DNA of 37,151 nt from Hymenoscyphus infarciens (Eukaryota > Ascomycota > Leotiomycetes > Helotiales > Helotiaceae): assembly GCA_001414345.1 (NCBI GenBank), contig LLCB01000436.1, forward strand, positions 1-37,151, in the 5' to 3' direction. The notes beneath the pieces were generated by a model. The model did not search any database and was not told the origin of the DNA. It was given only the letters and a program-made list of their open reading frames with translations. Made by a program: the position numbers and the translations under genes. Shown piece by piece: positions 10,629-20,962 of the stretch. The number at the start of each line of letters is the position of its first letter. Positions within the stretch are counted from its first letter, which is position 1.

Positions 10629-13600
10629 AACAGGGGTTTATTTTCTGATGACTTGGTGGGTGGATTAGGGATCATGTGAGGGTTTTTGGGGGGTTGAATT
10701 GCTGCTTTTAGGGGATTTATGGACCAATGAGGGAAAAGATTGGGGTGTACGGAGTCGGTGTTCTTTTGAGTTTTTGCTTTTCTATTTTTGACGCGTGAGG
10801 ATGGAGTTATAGAGGTGTTATTAAGATGGCGAGAGGAAAGACATGTGATGAAGTGATGATGGAGAATTGTCTTAGACCAGACACAGACGTGGCAACAAGG
10901 ATTCTCTTTCCTTTTTTTCTTCTTCTTCTCACGAGATTCTGGTAGACGGATCTCGGTTGACAAACGGAAAAGGTGTCAAGTCGGAATATGATTTGTCGAA
11001 TGATGTATATTCGATCTACAGAGGGTATATCAGAAAAGATTTAGTGTGGCTGGGAGATATTTCTCTCTCGTGCGAGTGGGACCATTACGGTCTAGACGGA
11101 TTTTGCCCCCCCCCCCCTTTAATTTTCTGTAGACCGCACAGGCATCTCAGAGCCAAACTACCCTTGCACCTGACAAACAATACCGCGGGGGAGTAAAGTG
11201 GTCTTTAAAATCTGCAGGAGGGCTGTGATTGTGATGACACATGAGCAAGTTATTAGAAGCAGTTCTCAAAAGAGGTTAGATTGTAAAGAGGGTCTTTGAT
11301 ATTGAGGGTGACCCCCAATTGCTTTCCCAAAACGCGGCTGGGCTTGCGCACAGAAGATAATTGTTCGGAGGCGCAGAGTAAGACATTATCGGAAATTTAA
11401 TTCATCTTTCGCTCGCTCGGACTTTTGGGAAAAAGGGAAGTTCGCGAGAGCCAGAGATCTGGGGATGTGTTACTGGTACGGGTTCCCAAAAACGAAACGT
11501 TGTGCCGGGGGCATATCCAGAGAAAGGGGAGTGTAAGTAATGAATGAAGTTGGGTTTTATACGCTTTGGGACCTCGTGTTTCGTAACTAAGTACTTCATC
11601 TGGTTGTGATTGATAGCCATTGCAGGAGGCTTCTCTGGCGTTGGAGAGGTTTCTTTTTAGTAGCATTCATTTTCCTGATAGCGTAACGGCTCTGTTTCTG
11701 AAATGGATGCGGGTGGTTTCTGAGGAAGTAGAGATCTAGATTTCAAGAAAAGGAACGACACTTCCATGGTTCGCTTGCTAATGTGATGGTGGATTCGGAG
11801 AATCTTCGCTTCACAAGATTTTCGCTGCTTTTCGCAAATTATGGAGGGAGTTAGGATGGAAAGAGTAACTTCTCCCTAGGGGCATTCTTTTTGGCCGCTG
11901 TTGACGATATAATCTCGCGATTTTGAGTTCTGGTGGTTCGATTTCTCTACATTAGTTCATCCGAGTTTTAGCTGCTTTGTTGGCGTGGTTTAGTTTGTTG
12001 CTCCAACTCAAGGAATGTCCTTGTTGCTGGGGAGTCAGAGTTGTGAAGTTCTTTTGTGAGGTTGATATTGACATTTGCCAGGGCCAGATTCCAAGTCCAG
12101 GCTGCCTGTCTGGTGTCTCTCTGTCAGGGGACATTGAGAGGGCCAAAATTTGAGGGCGTTCAACGGTGATGCGGGATGAGACCAGCGGGACATGGGCAGA
12201 ATCAAGGTTGATTGCGTCCACCTCCTTGTCTGGCTTCTCCGCCGTTTAGGACGAACCCTGGAGCGGGGGCGTCGACCAGACCCGACCTGCTGCATTTGCA
12301 GGAGCTTTTACCGTGAACCAAGTGGTCCTGTCCAGCCTTAGCGTTTGGTATCGTGTATACAGCACGGAACCATTGGCTCAGAACTATGCCGAACTGGTAT
12401 GAAGGACGAGAGAACTCCATACGTGTGCCATATCACGGCATTTCTTGCTTCTAACGGAGCTTTCCAACGTCTTAGAAATCCGTGAGTCAGAAAGTGGTGA
12501 AATTCAAGTGGGAATGGGAGTTTTGGCTGAACTTCATCACGAGCTTCTTCATTCAAGCCGATACTCCAGACTAGTAAAAATACCGGACCGACAAGCCAGG
12601 TACCAAAACCGTTAGTAGGGGGGGTTCCCCATCAAACCCATCACCAGCTGCTGGAGGTTCAAAGAAGATCGCCCGACCGGGCACCGTGGCCACTTGGTTC
12701 AGTGGCCACCCATTCATCCCACCACCATCCCGCCCTGACTTTGTTGGCGCAAGCAGCAGCTGTCAACCCTCAAGGAAGTGGAAATTCTCCGATTTACAAG
12801 GCAAGGCCTCAACTCCTTGAGGGTTGAGGGAAGCAGCCTTACGAATGGTTCACGATGCCGGCCATCTTCAGCCTGGCAATATCGATTGCCGGCAGGCTTC
12901 ATGGGTCAGCAGCGGCATGCTGGATTGATATATTCAACATGAACCTTTTCCAACGTCACTTCATCAACAGGCGTGATGATTCCTCAACTCGCGACAAAAA
13001 TACCTCATCCAAGAGGTTGGCAGACGAGTTAGAGTCCAACACCAAACACCTCCTTCAAGGAAACTTACGGGAAAAGTGTCTTATTCCGGGTAAAACTGTG
13101 TCGACTGGGGGGGGGGGGTGATTGGTTGAAGAGGTGCTGATTCTGCTGAAGGACCATCCACAGAAACTGGACTAAAAGGCTAAGTCAAGATGGCGAGCAT
13201 GACACATGCCTTTGAAAGACAAGAACTGCCCGATGCGATCTCTCAAATAAACGGCCGAGAAAATCGAAAGTTGTCGAGGCGGTGAAAGTGTTAATATCGT
13301 CGGACTTAAGACCGGAACTAATCACCTTTCCATAGCTGGAGCATTAAGTGCTCGTCGGGGGAGTGTTTTGAAGCAGTAAATCTGCAGTGTTATATCACAT
13401 CATCCTCTGCTTTGCATACTCTTCTGCTTCCGGATCGCATGTCAGCCGGCGCCACAGGTGAGACGGTGAAGTTGTTGTTGATTTCTGTTGCATGAACAGA
13501 TATCTGCTTCACGAAGCACTGAAGTAGCACGGCCATACCATCACGAGTCACGGCGTAATTTCGTAAAGGCAAAATGCGAACTTGGACACATTTGGCATCA

Positions 13601-14500
13601 CATCGTGCTTTACTCACGCTCACGCCCACGGAACCAAAAGCAGCAACGGTGCAGTCAGACAGGGGCGGGGTGGGGTGGAGTAGTTGGGATTGGATTTCGG
13701 GAAACGAGTTTCTGCGGATTTGAGGAAGTTGGGAGCAGCGATCTGTTTGGCAGGGCGTTATCCACTTCATCCACCATTGTTCAACGACTTCCTCTTTGGG
13801 CAACTCATCTCCGGGACCCTCTTATGCAATTGCGCGGCCAGTCTCTATTCAACAAGGAGAGCTGAAGGACCACTATTGATGGATGATGGATCCCGGCGGC
13901 GGCCACCATTGGTTTCGGGAGAAGCCAAGACGCCGGCTTTTGCGATTGGACCATAAGAGCTCGTCTTATTGCAGTATATGGTGAGGAAGTTTGGAAAAGG
14001 AAGCAGAACAAGAGGAAGCCGGTGATGTAACGCAGCAGCCGCAGAAGCGCTCGAGTATTGATTGATGAGCAATCTCAACTCTGATTCCTGAACGGACGCA
14101 TGGACGGATAAGTCGGTGACTCTTTTTTACTCTGGTGGTGGGGGTGCGCCAGGAGAAAACTCGGTAAGGGAGCAGAGTGAGGTCTTTCAGAGCCCAGAGG
14201 CTTGAAATGAGGGGAAGGAGGAGGAGGGAAGAACGGGAGACGAGAGAGAGAAACGTAGACTGAAACATGCAGCAAATGACAACGAGACGGATGATAAATT
14301 AACGCTGAATCTGAGGGAGAAATAGTCGGGCAGAGACTTCGTATTATATTCCATTGCGTAGGAAGTGAGTCTGATATTGAGAACCATGGCAGCATATCTG
14401 GTAAATATAGCTGGCGAGCAGGAGAAAGAGGAAGCGTGAGCAGGGAGTCTGAGTGGTTGGATCTTGGTTATTGTTCCTGCTGGCCCGTTGAGTTCGCCCC
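10629..14500. other. Gene-poor tract, no assignable gene
   Basis: Many overlapping frames of 60-137 codons occur on both strands, but none has a domain, a splice partner or a clear edge over its neighbours in other frames. Homopolymer runs stand out: 12 C at 11106-11117 and 12 G at 13107-13118. The only structure I can defend is the inverted repeat at 12763-12827, listed separately. Confidence 0.5.
12763..12827. repeat. Inverted repeat, 14-bp perfect stem
   Basis: TCAACCCTCAAGGA at 12763-12776 is matched by its exact reverse complement at 12814-12827, with a 37-nt loop. No coding frame or poly-T tract goes with it. It may be a small mobile-element relic or a folded RNA segment. Confidence 0.6.
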
Positions 14501-16996
14501 CCTTTCATCCCCCCTTTAAACCGTTTCCGCCCCCTGTTAAAGGTCATGGACTCGTCGTGAAGTGCCGTTGTGATGATCTTGAATTGCCATTGCAAGCAAC
14601 TCCCTGACCTGGCGGCGCTCTCAGCTCGTGCCTCTCTCCCTCATCCTTTGTCGTCTCGTCTCGTGTTTTTCTTCAGCAGAAGGGAAGATTCCTCGAGACT
14701 TCTCGAAGTTCATCTCCCCCGTCCGCTCACTCGCTCGCTCTTCAACCAGTCCAGCATAGCAGCCCTTGTCCCTGCCGCTTCTCTCCCACCCGTCCAACCG
14801 TCAAGCCTCCAGTCCAGTCAGTTCAGACAGCCCAAGGCAAGGCACGAGAACAAGGCAAGGGCCCTTACCTTCCACCTTCACCACACAAACCGCTTTTAGT
14901 TGGCTCCTGCTGCCTCCCATCGTCTGCAAGATCTCGTCCCTCGCGCTCCAAGGCGTTCGTTCCCCACGGTGCCCATCCCCATCCCCATCCCCTAGAAAGC
15001 TGCCAGGGCGAGCCCAGTACGTACTTCGTACCCTCCTAGCCTTCCTAGCCTTCCCAATCAAGCTTTCGGCTGCCTCTTCAGCCCTCCCTTCTGCATTCCA
15101 GCGCTCAGGAGCCAGCAGCCAGCAGCAAGCAGCAAGCAGCGTGCACTCGCACTCAACCACCTAGCGCAAGGATAAGGATTCACTACAGGCGCAAAAACCC
15201 CTATCCTTGCCTACCCGCATTGCGTGCCACCGCCGTTGAGTGACATATCAGAGTTGAAGCTATTCACGAGCAGAGCGAACGCGACAACGACACTTGTTCT
15301 GCCAGTTCGCCGCCTAGCTGTGGCACCGTCAACAACCAAACAACTCGTGGTACAAAGAGCTTTGTCACAGCAATCACACGTGCGTGTTATCAGAGATTCA
15401 AAATCATTATCGCAGTCAGCAAAAGTGTGGGCGCATTGCGAAAAATTAAAAACCTGTTGGGCCGTCAATTAAAAATTCACTCGGCTGAGAGGCGCGACCT
15501 TCAGTTTTCTTCAAAGTTCAACAACTCTCCTCCGCAACCACATCAACCTGCCCATCAGTCGGTCGGTCTGCAAAAAAAGGTAACACCCCCCCCTCGTTCT
15601 TATCCCCAGTCTCTCCCCTCTGGTTACCTCTTGAATCTTCGCCATCGCTCTACAGTCTCACGAACACCGCGTCTGGGCGCCAGTACCTCTCTCTCCTCCT
15701 ACTAGACAACTCTTTACGCGATTCATTCTTGCACCACAACACACGTACGACTACCCAACGTGCAGATCCCTAAGACATGAGGGACGCGACTACTACTGAG
15801 AGATCCGAGCGAGAAAAGAATATCGTGGTTCGGTCGTGGCAGGAACCAGAATCAGCCCTACCACTTACGGGTCTGAGCGAGCGGATCCTCAAATTCGTCC
15901 CAGCTTGCAAGCCAGAGCAAGCAAGCTGAGACGGTGCTTGATGTTTAATCTTGAACATGTCGCTGACATGTGTACCACCTAGACTCGATAATTCCAGCTC
16001 TTCCGACTGCTGCTACCCTTCTGCCTACATACCCGAACTTAGTTTCGACGCCGAACAACGCGCGACGACGCTTTTTGATCCGATCATCTGGACTCGGGAC
16101 TCGATAGTCGTGACATCAACCGGGTTGGAGGTTTTCGAGAAGGATTCACAAGCTCTGCAATAGGTAGAGAACGACACCTACAGTTCTGCGATAGCCGTGT
16201 ACAACATCCACTTTACCTGCGAAGCATTTCGCCCCTCGTCACACCGGCATTGTTCAGTTGGACATTTTTTCGCACAAACGGATCAATTTGTTGATCACGC
16301 ACCCTCGAGGCGCTGTGATTTGCCGTCCAGTCAATTGTGGAAAGATTTCTCTGCAATACCTCAAGACAACGATACTGAACAATCCTCCTGGAATAATACT
16401 CAGAAGCGATCATCAATTGTAAGTCCAGAATCAACGTGCTAAAGATATTTTTACATCGATGTACCATGCTTATTCTTTGACAGGAAACTACCGCCAAAGC
16501 GCTTATGCCACTTACCCCACACTCTGAACCCTAAAGAAAGTCTTCCGACGAACCGGCCTTGAATAGCTGGTATCACCTAGCGACTGTATCGCCCCCGTCT
16601 AGCGAGGGCACCAGATCTATCAAGATCTAGTCCTAGGTATGTTCCGGACCTAGTCCTTCTTTCTTTCCGTTCTCTCTTCCTGTACACCCAGATATCTTTC
16701 GACCTGTCGTGAATTGACGCTTGATTACCCTTGGTTTCCTCCCCACTGGGCGGTTGGTCCTCGTCGTGTAAGCGAGGTGTCATCCACGTCGATGGCTTGC
16801 TGCATGACCAGCTTCATCCCCTGTTCTGCTCGCAACCCCCATCATCTCCTTAATTAATGTGCCGAAGCCTGCACTCCTTGGCGTGGTTGAGGGTGTCCTG
16901 CCCTGGCAGGATGTTCATCAACCACCCATGCCTGTATATTATGTCTCCAAGCCCCTCGACCACCACCCTCTCAAATAACCTGGTTCTTCTCTACAG

Positions 16997-17612
16997 ACGT
17001 CTGTTGTTCGTCGTGGAATTTCCCAGCTTCTTTTCAGCCTCGTCCAAAGTCGGGTTGCGTCATTCTTCTGCACACCACCTGTCTGCACTCGAGGTCATCC
17101 AGTCCTTTCTATATGCAACTTTCCTTTGCGTGCGCATGAACTAATCGGGCCCGTCTGCACGATACTGCCTACCACTCCCATCTTATCATCTGGGAACACG
17201 AAACTGACGCGAAAAATAATAGGTCGAATTACGGGTCACGACGGCAATACACTTGAGATAGGCATTGATATTTCCCCAGAGAGTAAGTTTATCCTCGTTT
17301 CTCGCTCGTCTTAGTGTTCCCAGTTCGTCAAATCCGTAGTGGCCAAAACGTGGACGCTTTTTATTTTTTTATTTTTTAGGGAGCACGCGAAGCGACCCGC
17401 AGCGCTGTTTGGGTAACGCTGAAGACCGCTGTGGGATGCTGTGCACCCGCCCCCAACACCCCTCGATCAGCGTCGAGGAGATGCATCCTTATTTTTTTGA
17501 TCAAGTCTGGGAGAATCGAGTGACGGGAAGTCTTGATTTTCCTAGAATCGAGCAGATAAATAACCTTACTCTTTTTCGAATCATGGCCAGAATAGAGTCA
17601 GTTACAGATTAG
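16997..17612 (+). CDS. Possible spliced small ORF (C-terminal ~170 codons)
   Basis: A frame open from 16979 passes a strong donor at 17283 and stays open after the 97-bp intron, ending in TAG at 17610-17612. Its end (SVEEMHPYFFDQVWENRV... to RIESVTD) looks more like real protein than most frames here. A CTCTACAG acceptor at 16996 could begin the exon. No ATG-initiated first exon was found and no domain is recognised. Given the length of the tract, an open frame like this is not far from chance, so it may simply lie in a spliced non-coding RNA. Confidence 0.25.
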
Positions 17613-17828
17613 TTGTTGGCATCAACCGGACCAGGTTGAACCGTCCCATTCTTGTACCACTCCGAATCTGCCAGCATCCCCGACCGTTGGACACATTTAT
17701 TGTCCATCTCCTTCCCACGAAACTGCAAAGCACTCAGAGACTCGGAATGGTCTATCCCTGGTCTCGCGATCGGGGATATTGCAGGTTCAAACCGGTGTCC
17801 TGATCTAAGAAAAGAAATTCGAGAAGAT

Positions 17829-17874
17829 GTTTCCATGCTTTCCATGCTTTCCATGCTTTCCATGCTTTCCATGC
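17829..17874. repeat. Five 9-bp TTCCATGCT tandem units
   Basis: The unit TTCCATGCT is repeated five times without error apart from the last base. Read on the plus strand it gives Met-Leu-Ser repeats within a 161-codon frame (17652-18137) that I do not consider a gene. Confidence 0.9.
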
Positions 17875-20800
17875 ATCAATCGCATCGATTCATCTCCTCA
17901 ATTTCAGCCTTTCCCCCTGTGTTTCCACTGAATGATCGGCCCCGGGGGCTGGAAATCATCTGGAATCCGTTCTATTTTTGTCGCCAGGTGCGCATTATGC
18001 GTTTCGACGATCGCATTGCACTGTTACTTGACTTCTATGAAAAATGGCTAATTGAGTTAGGAGTCTACTATTCAGTGACCACACACGTTTCACTTGGTCT
18101 CCAGAACCTCATTAGATCAAGCCTCGTTCGAGGATAATTGGGCCGATTACTTTCATCGTACCTTTTTCCAGTAGTAAGTAAGTTGAGACGGCAATTCCCC
18201 TCCCCTCCTTACCCTCGTAGGCACGCACAGATGTTGCAAGGCAGAAAGGCAGGGAGGGCATGAAGGTCCCTGTGCCGGCAGGCTCGTCGATGTGCTTGCA
18301 GGATTTCAACGGCGATGTGGCTCGAGGGTGGCGTGGCTGGCAGACAAGGTGGCTAACAGACGCGCAGGACAGGCCTTAGAGATGGCTCACCGTCAGAGCG
18401 GAGGATACAAAGAGGAGCCCGGGGTGGCCGTGGCTGGTGATCACGTAAGTTCAATGTTCTTTTCCGTACGAGCCTTGTCACTTTTTTATTTATTTATTGT
18501 CTCGTTTTTTTTTTGTTGTGAGCGCTGGATCGGACTTTCATTCTCGCGTTTGTAATCTTTCTGGCCATGATTAGATTTCTTCACTACAAGGTTTTCCCAT
18601 TTCGCAAGCTACTCTGCTTCTGTTTAAGTGCATCAGGGTAGCGTGCGTGGTGGGGCACGCAGGTGTGGCTTCGACATTTCTATCAGATCACGGGGTTATC
18701 TGGCCTCGATTCGACTTTGACAGACCGAGGCGAATCTTTGACAGGCTGAGGAACGTTCGTCGACTCGTTTCACCCTGGATCAGGGTCGGAGCGAGTGAGA
18801 CAAGGGTTTGGCTTTGCTGCCCAATCCCACGCGGAACGGCGCCAAGGGCCCAAACCGTGGCCTGCACCGACACCGACCTGAGAGATGGAACCGTGAAGTT
18901 GCAGGCGAGCAAGGCCTCGCTTACAGGAGCGCGGAGAAGGAGGGCGGGTGCATCTGGCGATGCAGTGCACGTTTGGATTTTCAGCGGTTGTTCGGTCGGC
19001 TTGGGGGTGCATGTGTCGCCTGTGACGCCTGTGAGGGGGACAGAAGGCTGGAGCACTCGACTGGAGCACTCGACTGGAGGAACTGAACCGGATCACTGAG
19101 GTACGACTCTGGAGTACTGAATCACTACTGGAGCTGTTGTTCGACGCCGGACTGCGGACTGCTCATGATCCAGTTGTGCATCGGTCTTGCACTGTACACA
19201 TCGACGGACTTGCTATTCTTACTCTCATCCAACAGTCCGTTTGCACGACGACGATTCCCGATGGATGGTTCTTGAGCTGGCTCACCTACGAGTCTACGAC
19301 GAGTACGGGCACAAAGTCTCGATGGACTGACTGCCGGTGTCACGGGCGTGGGCAGTGGGCAGGCAGCATTTTCTGCACAGGCACCGAGGACGGATTGTCA
19401 CGAATTGTGGAGGCAAAGGCGGCGGCGAGTCCTCAATCCGAGATTGGAGTGCTGCGCTGCCCGTCGAGTCGCGAGAGAGCGAGAGAGCGCCGCATCAAAG
19501 CCGTCTACTAGTACCCTACTTACACCATCCTTTCCCTCGACACTTGGTGGAGCTTAGAGAGGGGGGCCGCTTTTGTACACCTCTGGCTCGTCGTGTCGTC
19601 ACCGCGTCATCTTGCTAAAAACACCCGCGCTGTCCCTTACCTAGCCAGTGGGAGGGCAGAGCATCCACCACCTCCTGCTGGGCCACCTACTCCGTACCCA
19701 CATGTACCCACATCGCGCCCGCCGTTCCACCTGAGTCTTGGACTCACTGGGAACACTGAACACTACCTAGGTACGGGATCCATCTACGGGATCCATCTCC
19801 ATCAGCAAAATGGATGGGAGCTACTCACTGCAACCCACCCAACCCAACCCTTGCTCCCGGTCATCAACCCTTCACGACGCTAGTCCCCAACTGGCTAGTC
19901 AGCTATCTCTCATTTATTTTCAATCCAGTGTCCCCGCTCGGCCGCAACCTGGTCTGGTCCTATATCCCATTGGGTCTCCCCCTGCTGGCCGGCCTCGTTG
20001 TCCACATTATGCGATAGCAACCTTGTCTTCCATGCCATGCGTTGTTGTCCCACCCGTCACCACCAGCTTCAACTACACTACTCGACAGGCATCGGTTCCC
20101 CTGAGTTCTTTAATCTCGACGGGCCCTGTTTAGCATCCCATTCGCGAATCCTTCCTTCAACCACCACCCCTGAACAACGCGAAGGGACCTTTATGCACTT
20201 TCTTCCAAATCGGCTTCTTCCCAAACATCTGCTTGGAGAACATTTCGCGGCTTCCATCAATCAAGCCTAAACCATTCATTACCTTGCTCGACCTGGCTGC
20301 CGTCTCTGCAACCCGCAAATCCACCACCGCCACCACCACCACAACCCTCAAAAACCGCCGCCTCCACTCCCCCTCCCTGGTCATAATAAACACCTTCCGT
20401 CGCCGCATATCTCTTGTTCCTCTTTCACACATGCCCCCCGCATAATTTATCCTCGCTCCGATCAATCCTGTTATAATCCTCTTTTTATTTTTCTCCGGAA
20501 TCTGTTGTCTCTTTTTGATCTTTGCGTTTCTTTGCTCCCTTGGCCGTTGTTGGCTCGTCCGGTTCAGTCAAAAGCGCGAGGCCCCCCGGCCAGTATCGCC
20601 AGAACTCGGATATTGCCTTGTCTGCGATCCATCGTCTGAAGATTTCGTAAGAGAACAAGGCATCTGGCTCGAATACGGAGGTACACCCTCGCAATCTTTC
20701 CTTGTCTTGTCTTTCCCCCCAGTCCTGCCGCAAATCCTGAATGGTGCTGCTTTCTCCGATGCGCAAGGCGCCTTGTTCAAAAGTAGAAGATCGGACTCCA

Positions 20801-20962
20801 GGGACCGCGTCTCTCCAGTCCACCCTCGTCGCAAGGATCCACCACCATTCTCCTACATTTCAAGTGTCATAATAAACATCGCGACGCGACTTGATTCTCC
20901 TCTTAATGATTCTTAGCTTGCGCCGTTGCATTTTCACTGCGCAAGAGTCAGATTGCTAATAG

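Larger units (their letters stand above)
14500..20962 (+). other. Pyrimidine-rich, intron-bearing non-coding tract upstream of the DUF8032 gene
   Basis: From about 14,600 the plus strand becomes C/T-rich (TCTCTCCC, CTCACTCGCTCGCTC), as fungal promoters and transcript starts often are. Good plus-strand intron signals follow: GTAAGTCCA (16419) to TTTGACAG (16483), 65 bp; GTAAGTTTA (17283) to TTTTTTAG (17379), 97 bp; and further GTAAGT donors near 18170 and 18446. No recognisable protein is encoded. It may be a long, spliced 5' leader with many short upstream ORFs, or a separate long non-coding RNA. A 112-codon minus-strand frame (20485-20823, ending in a Lys-rich tail) overlaps it and is unproven. 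Confidence 0.4.

Noticed and set aside
13390..13803. 137-codon minus-strand frame
   Set aside because: Overlaps open frames on the other strand, has no domain, and several frames of this size are expected by chance in a 10-kb tract.
14570..15164. Ser/Pro/Arg-rich frames of 109-132 codons
   Set aside because: They reflect the C/T-rich composition of a probable transcript leader, and all three frames look alike.
17740..17810. Possible tRNA B-box (GGTTCAAACC)
   Set aside because: No A-box at the right distance and no acceptor-stem pairing could be found.
17652..18137. 161-codon frame with Met-Leu-Ser repeats
   Set aside because: The repeat is a simple 9-bp microsatellite; no domain or start support, and the frame crosses sequence that looks like spliced leader.
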